A stretch of 64,000 bases of DNA. Origin: a bacterium. Its GTDB lineage: Bacteria > Actinomycetota > Acidimicrobiia > Spongiisociales > Spongiisociaceae. A model generated the notes under the pieces. That model did not search any database. It saw only the letters and a list, made by a program, of their open reading frames with translations, and had not been told where the DNA came from. The translations under genes and the position numbers were made by a program. This document shows, piece by piece, positions 42,865 through 50,852 of this stretch (positions are counted from its first letter, which is position 1; each line of letters begins with the position of its first letter). The stretch is taken from the NCBI GenBank assembly GCA_028821235.1, contig JAPPGV010000011.1:1-64000 (forward strand), written 5' to 3'.

Positions 42865-43065
42865 CAACCACCTCCTTGTCTCCATGAGGATCCGCGTAAC
42901 AGCCGCCCGCAGCACCGTCGTTCGGCTGAGCTGCCGGTCCGATACTCCCTGGGGCGGTCCCGCGTCGGCCTCGTCAGGGTAGCGAGGGTCGCCAACACGA
43001 CCCATGACGCGGAAAGGGCTTGCGTTCGCGTTATGGTCGGCGGCGATCCCAACCAACATTGACCG

Positions 43066-44208
43066 ATGGCCCTCAACATCCCCGAACACGCAGCAAAAGC
43101 CCGACTGGCGGAGGCGGGCGTAGAGGTACCGGGCGGCGAAGTGGCGACCACGCCGGAGGCCGTGCTCCCGGTTGCCTCCCGGCTCGGGCCCGTGATGGTC
43201 AAGGCACAGGTACCGATGGGAGGCCGCGGGAAGGCGGGCGGCATCAGGTCCTCCCGGAATCCTGACGATGCCTTCTCGGCCGCCGTCGACCTGCTGGGGA
43301 GCCGCCTCGGAGGACACCGGGTTGCCGGTGTGCTGGTGGAGGAGCGGATCCCCGTCGCCGCTGAGCTCTACGCCGCGGTCCTCAACCATCCGGCCGGTCC
43401 GGCGCGGCGGGTGGTGCTCTCGGAGCGTGGCGGGGTCGACATCGAGGACACGGCCCGTACCGACCCCGAACTGATCCGGACCCTGGACGTCGATCCCCGT
43501 GCCGATCTCCACCCGGAGACCGCCCTGGGCTTCGCCGTCGAGGCGGGAGTAGGTGCGGCTGCCCCGGCGGTCGCCGATGTCCTGGTGCGGATGTACCGGC
43601 TGCAGCGGGACTCGGATGCCGAGCTACTGGAGGTCAACCCCCTGGCCGTCACCGGTTCGGGCGGAGTGGTGGCGCTGGACTGCAAGCTCGTCCTGGACGG
43701 CGCCGCCGCCCCGCGCCGGCCTTCGCTCGCCGCGGCTGCCGCGCCGGAGCCGCTTACCGGGCGGGAGCGGGCAGCCAGGGAACTCGGCCTCCAGTTCGTC
43801 GAGCTGGGCGGCGACATCGGCGTGCTCGCCAACGGCGCCGGTCTCACCATGACCACCATGGACGTGATCGCTCACCTGGGCGGGCGACCCGCCAACTTTC
43901 TCGAGATCGGCGGCGACGCGTACACGAAGGCCCGCCCGGCGCTCGAGCTCGTGCTCGCCCATGACGGGGTACGGAGCCTGGTGGTCAACTTCTGCGGGGC
44001 CTTCGCCCGCACCGACGTGATGATCGACGGCTTGACCGGGGCGTGGCTGGAGCTCCGGCCAAGCGTCCCCGCCTTCTTCACCGTCGACGGCACCGGTTCC
44101 TCCGAGGCGAGGAGGATGCTGCGCCGCCGGCTGGGCCTCGAACCGTACCCGACCATGGATGAGGCGATCGAGGCGGCCATCCGGGCAGCCGAAGGCGGGG
44201 CCGCATGA
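43066..44208 (+). CDS. ADP-forming acyl-CoA ligase beta subunit (SucC-like)
   Basis: This 380-residue ATP-grasp subunit follows the SucC layout: an N-terminal ATP-grasp (residues ~10-220) with VMVKAQVPMGGRGKAGGIR binding nucleotide, and a C-terminal flavodoxin-like ligase part with NGAGLTMTTMDVI and NFLEIGGDAY. Its stop overlaps the alpha-subunit start by four bases. The substrate may not be succinate: similar pairs work on sulfoacetate (SauCD), malate or other acids. The surrounding organosulfur genes make sulfoacetate a candidate. No TCA-cycle genes are nearby. Confidence 0.8.
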   Translation: MALNIPEHAAKARLAEAGVEVPGGEVATTPEAVLPVASRLGPVMVKAQVPMGGRGKAGGIRSSRNPDDAFSAAVDLLGSRLGGHRVAGVLVEERIPVAAELYAAVLNHPAGPARRVVLSERGGVDIEDTARTDPELIRTLDVDPRADLHPETALGFAVEAGVGAAAPAVADVLVRMYRLQRDSDAELLEVNPLAVTGSGGVVALDCKLVLDGAAAPRRPSLAAAAAPEPLTGRERAARELGLQFVELGGDIGVLANGAGLTMTTMDVIAHLGGRPANFLEIGGDAYTKARPALELVLAHDGVRSLVVNFCGAFARTDVMIDGLTGAWLELRPSVPAFFTVDGTGSSEARRMLRRRLGLEPYPTMDEAIEAAIRAAEGGAA

Positions 44209-45068
44209 TCATCCGGGGCCACGAGCGCGTGCTCGTCCAGGGGATCACAGGACGCCAGGCGACCTACTGGACCGGCCGCATGCAGGAGTACGGCACCCGG
44301 ATCGTGGCGGGCGTGAACCCCCGCAAGGCGGGGATCACCCACTGCGGTGTTCCGGTTCACGGGACCGCACGCCAGGCGATGGAGGAGACCGGCTTCGACG
44401 TCTCGGTCCTGTTCGTTCCCCCGCTCAGCGTGGAGGTGGCGGCCCTCGACGCAATCGAGGCGGGCGCATCCAAGCTGGTGATCCTCACCGAGCATGTTCC
44501 GGTTCGGGACGTGATGAACCTGGTCTCTGCCGCCCGGGCGGCCGGGACCGAGGTGGTCGGCCCCAACACGGCCGGGCTGGTCACGCCTGGCGAGTGCTTC
44601 GTCGGCTTCATGCCCGCCTTCGATCCGTCGATCTTCCGGCCGGGTCCCATCGGGGTGGTCTCACGCAGCGGCAGCCTCGGAACCCTCGCCTGCCTCAACG
44701 TCGTCCGCGCCGGGTCCGGCCAGTCGGCGTTCATCGGCATCGGAGGCGACCCGGTGCTCGGAACCCGCACCCGTGCGGCCCTAGAGGTTCTGGAGCAGGA
44801 CGAACGCACCCAAGCCGTGGTCCTGATCGGCGAGATCGGCGGCGACATGGAGGAGGAAGGGGCGGGTTACGTGCGGCGTATGAGCAAGCCGGTGGTTGCG
44901 TTCATCGCCGGCCGGGCCGCGCCCCCCGATCGAAGGATGGGTCATGCCGGGGCGATCTTCCAGGGAAACCGGGGCTCGTACGCGTCGAAGAGGCGGGCGC
45001 TGGCGGAGGCAGGGGCGCTCGTTCTCGACACGCCTTCGCAGATCGGACCGGCGCTGGGGGGGTACTGA
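44205..45068 (+). CDS. ADP-forming acyl-CoA ligase alpha subunit (SucD-like)
   Basis: This 287-residue alpha subunit has a CoA-binding Rossmann part (VQGITGRQATYWTG near residues 11-24) and the phospho-carrier His247 in MGHAGAIF, matching the E. coli SucD site. VSRSGSLGT and GIGGDPVLGT are typical. With the beta subunit it forms acyl-CoA from acid, CoA and ATP through a phosphohistidine. Its ATG at 44205 overlaps the SucC-like stop. It converges with the metallo-hydrolase/rhodanese gene. The substrate preference must be tested; sulfoacetate is inference. Confidence 0.82.
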   Translation: MIIRGHERVLVQGITGRQATYWTGRMQEYGTRIVAGVNPRKAGITHCGVPVHGTARQAMEETGFDVSVLFVPPLSVEVAALDAIEAGASKLVILTEHVPVRDVMNLVSAARAAGTEVVGPNTAGLVTPGECFVGFMPAFDPSIFRPGPIGVVSRSGSLGTLACLNVVRAGSGQSAFIGIGGDPVLGTRTRAALEVLEQDERTQAVVLIGEIGGDMEEEGAGYVRRMSKPVVAFIAGRAAPPDRRMGHAGAIFQGNRGSYASKRRALAEAGALVLDTPSQIGPALGGY

Positions 45069-45172
45069 AACATGTCCCGTGTTGGAGTGGCAGGCATCAA
45101 TTCATGGCGTTGACGTGCCTGTGTACGTCGGCGTGAAGGGAATATGACGAATCAGGGCTAGCGAGCGGTCTG

Positions 45173-46522
45173 TCAGGCCTCCACCCAGGACAGCTTCTCC
45201 AGCACGTCGGGCACGCCGCCCGGGGTCACCACGACTATTTGCAGGCCCGCTGCTTCCAGGAAGGCGCTGCCGGCAAAGGCCCGGTAGCCGCTCCCGCATG
45301 TCACCCATAGCTCCTTCGACCGGTCCAAGCCTCCGGGAAGGCCGTCCTTGAGGTGGGGCGCGTAGCGGTAGACGGATCCCTCGAGGTGGCACTCCGCCCG
45401 CTCCCCCGGAGACCGCACATCCAGCACCTGTAGGTCCTCGCCAGCCGCTATAGCCGCCGCCAAGTCGCCCGTGGTCCTGGTCTCGAACGACGCCAGGGGG
45501 CTTCCAGCCTCCACCCAGCCGGAGACTCCGTAGACGACGCCCAGCACGTGGTCGAAGCCGATCCGTCCGAACTGGCGAGCCGCTTCCTCCACGTCCTGGC
45601 CCGGCTCGGCCACCAGGACCACCGGGCTGTCGAAGGGCAGGAGCCAACCGGCCCACACCGCCACCTGATCGCTCATCTCCAATCCCAGCGATCCCGGGAT
45701 GTGTCCGGCCGCGTACGCGGCGCGGGGCCGGATGTCGACCAGCCTGGCTTCGTCGGGCAGATCGGATGGGTCCAACACGTCGAGTTCCGAGACCATCATG
45801 GGCTCGGGTCCCATGAGGTTGATCGGACCCATGTGTGCGTAGTAGGCCGGGAATGGCTGCAGCCCGGACAGTTGCCCCGCCACGAAGGCTTCCGCGTCCG
45901 GGTATGCCAGCACCGGATTGGTCCGCCGCTCCGTCCCGATGGTCGAGACGGTCCGCCCGGCGCCCGACGCGGTACAGAACGATCCCTCCCCGTGGGTCGG
46001 ATACAAGCCGGTCTCCTCGGGAAGCCCGGCCAGCCGGTGGACCGACAGGTACTGGAGCCGGGCGAGCTGGCACGCCCGGTCCTCCCCGAGCAGGTCGGTC
46101 CGCCCTGCGGAACCCACCAGGAGGCTCCCCCCGGAGAACACCGCCACGATCTCCCCTTCCAACAGGATCGCGTAGCTCATGTGCTCAGGCGTATGGCCGG
46201 GCGTATGCAAGGGCCGGATCGCCACCGGGCCGCCGGGGAGTTCCTCGTTGTGGAAGGCCGGTAGGTGGCCGAACGCTACGCCCGCGGCCGCCGGCAACAC
46301 GAGCCGGGCGCCCGTCCGGTGGGCGAGGTCGCGCCCGCCCGACACGTAGTCGTTGTGGATATGGGTCTCGAGGACATGGGTGAGGCGGATGCCCGCATCG
46401 AGGACGGCTCGCTCGAACCGCTCCACGTCCCGCTGCGGATCGACGACCACGCCACCCCCGTCGTGGGTCAGCAGGTAGGTGCTGTCCCCCAATCCGTCGG
46501 TCCGAAACGTCGTGATCTGCAT
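45173..46522 (-). CDS. Metallo-beta-lactamase hydrolase with two rhodanese domains
   Basis: This 449-residue protein has an N-terminal metallo-beta-lactamase fold with His54, His56 and Asp58 (THIHNDYVSG; Tyr replaces the second His of HxHxDH), then LHTPGHTPEHMSY. Two rhodanese domains follow (~250-345 and ~355-449). The first lacks a Cys at the active loop. The second has Cys in VTCGSGYRAF. It resembles persulfide dioxygenase-rhodanese fusions, which turn persulfide into sulfite and thiosulfate. ATG at 46522 follows GGAGGGAC. It belongs to the sulfur theme and may supply or remove sulfane sulfur. Confidence 0.82.
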   Translation of the reverse strand: MQITTFRTDGLGDSTYLLTHDGGGVVVDPQRDVERFERAVLDAGIRLTHVLETHIHNDYVSGGRDLAHRTGARLVLPAAAGVAFGHLPAFHNEELPGGPVAIRPLHTPGHTPEHMSYAILLEGEIVAVFSGGSLLVGSAGRTDLLGEDRACQLARLQYLSVHRLAGLPEETGLYPTHGEGSFCTASGAGRTVSTIGTERRTNPVLAYPDAEAFVAGQLSGLQPFPAYYAHMGPINLMGPEPMMVSELDVLDPSDLPDEARLVDIRPRAAYAAGHIPGSLGLEMSDQVAVWAGWLLPFDSPVVLVAEPGQDVEEAARQFGRIGFDHVLGVVYGVSGWVEAGSPLASFETRTTGDLAAAIAAGEDLQVLDVRSPGERAECHLEGSVYRYAPHLKDGLPGGLDRSKELWVTCGSGYRAFAGSAFLEAAGLQIVVVTPGGVPDVLEKLSWVEA

Positions 46523-46782
46523 GTCCCTCCTCGGATGCGCGACGCACCGCTCGGTATGCCCCACCCTATCCGAACACCCGCCCGGTATGGCTTCCCAGCA
46601 TGCTTGGCCCGACCTCCAAGGAGTGTCGCCCGAACCTGCCTCGGTACTTGCAGGAACTCCTGTCGGGCAGGCCGGAAAGCAGTCGTACAGTCATCGAACC
46701 GACCAACTGCCATCGTTCAGGTCACTGGGGGTATCGGGATCCACTGGTACGAAGTCGAACCCCATCGACTCCCGCAGCGGAA

Positions 46783-47289
46783 TCAACCCGCGAGCGTCTC
46801 CACGACTTCCAACCCGACTGCCCGAGTGACGTCGATCGGCGAACCGGCATTGAACACGGCCGCCTCTCTTCCTTGGAGGCACTCGTTTGGGAACGGTTCC
46901 AGCCCGATACGTTGCGGTTCGGAGTCGGCTTGGAGGTATCCGCCTCCGCCCTCCACATAGTCGCCGGGCCGCACCACTTGATGACCCTTCCGGATCCTGA
47001 TCTCGAATGGATCGGACCGCGCCGTAGTCCCGGCCGGCCATACCACCGGGTATCGGTTCCCATTCGGACTTGACAGCCATACGCAACCGGCATCCATATC
47101 GATCTCCACGATCCCCGACACGATCGCATACATACGACCCGGGCTGAAGCCGGGGGGATGCACCCGGAAACCATCAGGTGGGGCCAACCCGGGCACGAAC
47201 CCGTCCACGGTCTGGAGACCACCAGAACCGATCCAGAGAGCTATAGCCATGACAACGATGACTTGAAGGCAGCGCCTACCCAACACCAT
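46783..47289 (-). CDS. Small exported protein of unknown function
   Basis: This 168-residue predicted secreted protein begins with a hydrophobic signal (RRCLQVIVVMAIALWIGSGG) and has no recognised domain. A Pro/Gly-rich stretch and a glycine-rich VEGGGGYLQA segment are visible. Codon use is less G+C-biased than in neighbours. It lies about 260 bases from the rhodanese gene and 120 from cobU, alone on its strand. I do not recognise it. Confidence 0.5.
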   Translation of the reverse strand: MVLGRRCLQVIVVMAIALWIGSGGLQTVDGFVPGLAPPDGFRVHPPGFSPGRMYAIVSGIVEIDMDAGCVWLSSPNGNRYPVVWPAGTTARSDPFEIRIRKGHQVVRPGDYVEGGGGYLQADSEPQRIGLEPFPNECLQGREAAVFNAGSPIDVTRAVGLEVVETLAG

Positions 47290-47409
47290 CCCTCACAATC
47301 TGAGAACGAAGCAATCGGTTCGTCTGCGTCCAGCTCCGATCGTTCATGTTCTGACCACACGGACGCTGATCAGGCTTATTCAGCCACATCATATGCAAGC
47401 GACCGCCCT

Positions 47410-48027
47410 TCACCCGGCTTCGAGGCGAGAATCCCCTTGGGCCGGACCTGATGAGCGATGCGCGAGGGACTTGAGCTCCAAGCCCAGGCCGGCCACCATC
47501 AGGTAGGCCTTGTCCGCCCTTGACGCGACCAGTTGGTTCACTCGGCCCAGCACGTCCCGGTACTCCCTTCCGAGCGGTGATGCGGGCACGATGCCTTGGC
47601 CGACCTCGTTGCTGACCAGGATCCACCTGCCGTCCGCGGCGTCTATCAGGTCGAGCAGGCGCCCCACCGTCTCGAGGACCGCGCCCTCGGTATCGGAGGC
47701 CTCCTCATCCTGGAGGAGGAGGTTGCTCACCCACAGGGTCAGGCAGTCGAGGACGAACGTGTCGTAGCGATCGATGAGGGGCCGGACCGCCCTGGTGACA
47801 TGGATCGGCTCCTCGAGGGTGTCCCAATGCTCCGGCCGGTAGCGCCGGTGAGCGGCGATGCGCTTCTGCATCGCCTCGTCAAGCGCTTCGGCGGTGGCGA
47901 TGAAGAGCACCCTGCCCCCGTCCCGCGCCAAGCGTTCCGCCGTGGTGCTCTTTCCGGAGCGAGCCCCGCCGAGGATGAGTAGCAGCTCGCCGGGGCGAGC
48001 TGCGGTGCGGTCCGAGCCGTCAGGCAT
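47410..48027 (-). CDS. cobU: Adenosylcobinamide kinase/adenosylcobinamide-phosphate guanylyltransferase
   Basis: This 205-residue bifunctional enzyme phosphorylates adenosylcobinamide and then adds GMP, the first stage of B12 nucleotide-loop assembly. Walker A GGARSGKST is at residues 20-28; TLEEP, VLDCLTLWVSNLL and VSNEVGQGIVP are CobU hallmarks. It is the last gene of the minus-strand cobT-cobS-cobC-cobU operon and overlaps cobC by eight bases. Cytosolic. Confidence 0.93.
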   Translation of the reverse strand: MPDGSDRTAARPGELLLILGGARSGKSTTAERLARDGGRVLFIATAEALDEAMQKRIAAHRRYRPEHWDTLEEPIHVTRAVRPLIDRYDTFVLDCLTLWVSNLLLQDEEASDTEGAVLETVGRLLDLIDAADGRWILVSNEVGQGIVPASPLGREYRDVLGRVNQLVASRADKAYLMVAGLGLELKSLAHRSSGPAQGDSRLEAG

Positions 48028-48655
48028 CGAAGCCCGGCCCCAGATGGCTGGTGTCGTTGAGCAGGTCGATGGTCGCTCCGCCCTCGTCGAACGTGGTGAT
48101 GACGGACAGCCCGGCGTTCGACAACCGGAGCCTCCACATCGATTCGACCGGCAGCCCGAGCATCGAGACCATCATGGCGCGCAGGGTGCCTCCGTGGGAA
48201 ACCACCAGGATGTTCCCATCGGTTCCGGCGTGCCGCTCCGCGATTCGGGCCGCGGCGCCGGCTGCCCGCGCGAACAACTCCAGGTCGCTCTCCCCTCCCG
48301 GCGGAGCGAATGCCGGCCTCTCGTCGAACAACTCCTCCAACATGGCGGGGTACCGGAGTTGCAGCTCCTCGTAGGTCATCCCCTCCCACTCGCCGAAGCT
48401 CTGCTCCCTCAGGTCGCGCCGGTAGACGATCGGGATGTCCCGGCCACGCATGACGGGCGCGGCCGTCTCCGCCGCCCGGCGCAGGTCGCTCGAGTAGGCC
48501 GCCTCGAAGACGACCGGGGCCAGTCGGGCCGCCACCGCCTCCGCCTGCTCCCGGCCCTCCCGGTTCAGAGGCGGGTCGGCTTGGCCCTGGGCCCGCCCGA
48601 CCCGGTTCCACTCCGTCTCACCGTGACGCACGAGGAACCACCTACGCGTAGGCAT
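48020..48655 (-). CDS. cobC: Histidine phosphatase (alpha-ribazole-5'-phosphate phosphatase-like)
   Basis: This 211-residue histidine-phosphatase-superfamily enzyme begins FLVRHGETEWN with the phospho-His. Its second His is in VSHGGTLRAM. Its place between cobS and cobU suggests CobC, which removes the 5'-phosphate from alpha-ribazole phosphate or from adenosylcobalamin phosphate. It starts at ATG 48655, overlapping cobS by 14 bases, and overlaps cobU by eight. Many actinobacteria use other phosphatases, so it could also be a general one. Confidence 0.8.
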   Translation of the reverse strand: MPTRRWFLVRHGETEWNRVGRAQGQADPPLNREGREQAEAVAARLAPVVFEAAYSSDLRRAAETAAPVMRGRDIPIVYRRDLREQSFGEWEGMTYEELQLRYPAMLEELFDERPAFAPPGGESDLELFARAAGAAARIAERHAGTDGNILVVSHGGTLRAMMVSMLGLPVESMWRLRLSNAGLSVITTFDEGGATIDLLNDTSHLGPGFDA

Positions 48656-49493
48656 CAAGCAGAGCGAGCAGGGGTGAAGCGAGTGCCCCCGGATCACCCA
48701 GCGTTATTGCCACCGCGAGCACGAGCACCGCGGCCTCGCTCGTCTCGCAGGCCGCTCCGTAGATGTCACCGGTCACGCCGCCGATACGTTGCTTCGCCCA
48801 CATGCCGACCGCTCCGGCGGCGAGGCCGGCCGCCGCCATGAGCACGAGGCCCACGGGACCGGTCAGGACCACGGTCGCCACCACGGCGACAGCGGAGCCG
48901 GCCAGCAGCCTCCGCGGGCCGCTGCCGTGGAGGAACGGCGCGCCCAGGCCCTCGCGACGTACGTATGGGAACCGGTCCATCACGACCAGGATGGCCCATC
49001 GCGACAGGCACGGAACCAGCGCGATCGTCCAGAGACGGCTCTCCCCGGGTAGCGCGACCAGCGCGGAGACCTTGGCGAGCAGGAGGAGGACGACGGCGAC
49101 GACCCCGAAGGCGCCAACGTGGGGATCCCTCAGAATCTCCAGCCGTCGCTCGTGGTCGTGCCCACCCGCCAGGGCATCGTAGGTATCCGCCAAGCCATCC
49201 AGGTGGAGGCCGCGCGTCAGCAGCGCCAGGACGGCTACGAGCACCACTCCCTCCAGGAAGAACGGAAACTCCCGGAACCCGGTCAGCAGGAACTCGAGTT
49301 CACCGCCGCGCGCCGGGATCCAGGGAATCACGTAAGCCAGGCGAATCAGCACGTCCACCCCGGCGACGATCGCCCCCAGCAGGAGGCCCACGACCGGGAA
49401 CCAGGCGGGCGCCCTCGACAGGTCGGTGGCAGGACCCCGTCGTCCCGCCGGAAGGATCGTCAGGAAACCGATGGCGGCGCGCAGTCCCCTCAT
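48642..49493 (-). CDS. cobS: Adenosylcobinamide-GDP ribazoletransferase
   Basis: This 283-residue integral membrane enzyme joins adenosylcobinamide-GDP with alpha-ribazole (or its phosphate) to make cobalamin. Diagnostic features are GFLTILPAG at the N-terminus, DGLADTYDALAGGHDHERRLEILRDPHVGAFG, and the C-terminal GGVTGDIYGA. About seven hydrophobic spans are visible. The ATG overlaps the cobT stop by four bases, so the genes are translationally coupled. It is the joining step of the salvage pathway. Confidence 0.94.
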   Translation of the reverse strand: MRGLRAAIGFLTILPAGRRGPATDLSRAPAWFPVVGLLLGAIVAGVDVLIRLAYVIPWIPARGGELEFLLTGFREFPFFLEGVVLVAVLALLTRGLHLDGLADTYDALAGGHDHERRLEILRDPHVGAFGVVAVVLLLLAKVSALVALPGESRLWTIALVPCLSRWAILVVMDRFPYVRREGLGAPFLHGSGPRRLLAGSAVAVVATVVLTGPVGLVLMAAAGLAAGAVGMWAKQRIGGVTGDIYGAACETSEAAVLVLAVAITLGDPGALASPLLALLDAYA

Positions 49494-50593
49494 TCCGCCG
49501 GCGCTTCCATCAGTGCGCCTTGGGCCTTACGGTCCGAGACACCTGCCTCCTCGAATGTGGCCATCTCGGTGAGACAGGACGCGGCCGCTTCCACGATGCC
49601 CATGGCCAGGACCGCGCCGGTTCCCTCCCCGAGCCGCATCGCCAGGTCCAGGAGGGGGTCGAGTTGCATATAGGCCAGCACGGCCCGGTGGCCCGTCTCG
49701 GCGGAGCGGTGAGAGGCGATCAGGTAGTCGCTGACCGCCGGGCTCAGACGGTGGGCGATGAGGGCGGCCGCACCCGAGATGAACCCGTCCAGCACCACCG
49801 CCCGCCGCTCGGCGGCCGTTCCCAGCACGACGCCGGCCAGCACCCCGATCTCGAACCCGCCCACCTTGGCAAGCACGTCGACCGGGTCGTCCGGATCGGG
49901 CGAGTTGACCTCGAGGGCCTCTTCCACCACGGCGGTCTTGCGAAGCAGTTCCTCGGCGCTGCGACCGGTGCCTTTCCCGGTTGTCTCGGTGGGGGGTCTA
50001 CCGGTCATCGCGGCAGCGATCGCGCTGGACGGCGTGGTGTTGCCGATCCCCATGTCGCCGGTAGCGACCAGGTCGGCGCCGTCGGCGATCACCTCGGAGG
50101 CCAGGCCTGCGCCGAACTCGATGCACCGGACGGCCTGGCGGCGGGTCATGGCGGGGCCCAGGGTGATATCGCCGGTTCCGGGTCCGATTCGTAGGGAGCG
50201 GAGGTCAGGATGCTCGGGCGGCGGAGCCGAGGCGATCCCGGCATCGACCACGATCCGGTGTACCCCGCCCAGCCGGCACAGCACGTTGATCGCAGCCCCC
50301 CCGTCGAGGAAGTTGCGCACCATCTGGCCGGTGACGGACTGCGGATACCCCGTGACTCCCTGTGCCACCACCCCATGGTCGGCGGCCGCCACGATGACCG
50401 CCTTCCCCCGGATCACCGGCCGCGCCGTACCGAACATACCGGCCAGGCGCGTGGCGACTTCCTCGAGCCGGCCCAGGCTTCCAGGGGGCTTGGTCAGTAT
50501 GTCCTGCCGGGTGGCCGCCCGGCGCATTGCCGCCTGGTCCGCCGGACCGATCCGCGCCGTCACCCCGGCCAGGGTTCGGGGTCGGGCGGTCAT
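49490..50593 (-). CDS. cobT: Nicotinate-nucleotide-dimethylbenzimidazole phosphoribosyltransferase
   Basis: This 367-residue enzyme makes alpha-ribazole 5'-phosphate from nicotinate mononucleotide and a lower-ligand base. It has KPPGSLGRLE near residues 36-45, AADHGVVAQGVTGYPQSVT, TGDMGIGNTTPSSAI and the catalytic Glu region in CLTEMATFEEAGV. ATG at 50593 is chosen; the frame upstream has no homology and crosses into the riboswitch. It is the first gene of the minus-strand cob operon and is divergent from btuF, with the riboswitch in between. Confidence 0.94.
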   Translation of the reverse strand: MTARPRTLAGVTARIGPADQAAMRRAATRQDILTKPPGSLGRLEEVATRLAGMFGTARPVIRGKAVIVAAADHGVVAQGVTGYPQSVTGQMVRNFLDGGAAINVLCRLGGVHRIVVDAGIASAPPPEHPDLRSLRIGPGTGDITLGPAMTRRQAVRCIEFGAGLASEVIADGADLVATGDMGIGNTTPSSAIAAAMTGRPPTETTGKGTGRSAEELLRKTAVVEEALEVNSPDPDDPVDVLAKVGGFEIGVLAGVVLGTAAERRAVVLDGFISGAAALIAHRLSPAVSDYLIASHRSAETGHRAVLAYMQLDPLLDLAMRLGEGTGAVLAMGIVEAAASCLTEMATFEEAGVSDRKAQGALMEAPAE

Positions 50594-50619
50594 TGGAAGC
50601 CTCCGGAGAGCGGGCCGGT

Positions 50620-50765
50620 TATAGTAGGCGCCGGCCCGGAGAGACAACCGGGCGCCATGGGGAACAGCGAAGTCCGGTGGAAGCCCGGCGCTGTCCCGCA
50701 ACTGTCATGCCTCCCGCGTAGGGAGGACGAGCCAGGACGCCTGACCCCATGGTCACGAATCAGCT
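50620..50765 (+). promoter_or_regulatory. Cobalamin riboswitch controlling btuF-btuC-btuD-cobO
   Basis: The aptamer core is recognisable: GGGGAACAGCGAAG, then GTCCGGTGGAAGCCCGGCG, TCCCGCAACTGT and the B12 box GAGCCAGGACGCCTGACC. A TATAGT at 50620-50625 could be the -10 element of its promoter. The element faces right, so it controls the transporter and adenosyltransferase genes, not cobT. Boundaries are approximate (about 50620-50765). Adenosylcobalamin binding should switch expression off. Confidence 0.9.
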
Positions 50766-50824
50766 CTCGGAGGAAGGGTTGGTCGTGCAGGGGCTCGGAA
50801 TCGAGAACCCAGCCGATCTCTCTT

Positions 50825-50849
50825 CATCCTCCGACCAGGAGGATGTTTT
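50825..50849 (+). terminator. Riboswitch expression platform: terminator hairpin containing the btuF ribosome site
   Basis: CATCCTCC (50825-50832) pairs with GGAGGATG (50838-50845) over a five-base loop, followed by TTTT. The right arm is also the AGGAGG ribosome site for btuF, whose ATG begins at 50853. The stem can therefore stop transcription and hide the ribosome site. GGAGGA at 50769-50774 could pair with the left arm (TCCTCC) and form the anti-terminator. Confidence 0.8.
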
Positions 50850-50852
50850 CTT

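Noticed and set aside
45163-45174. AGCGGTCTGTC, resembling the ends of the dispersed repeat.
   Set aside because: Only 11 bases match and no further similarity follows, so chance is likely.
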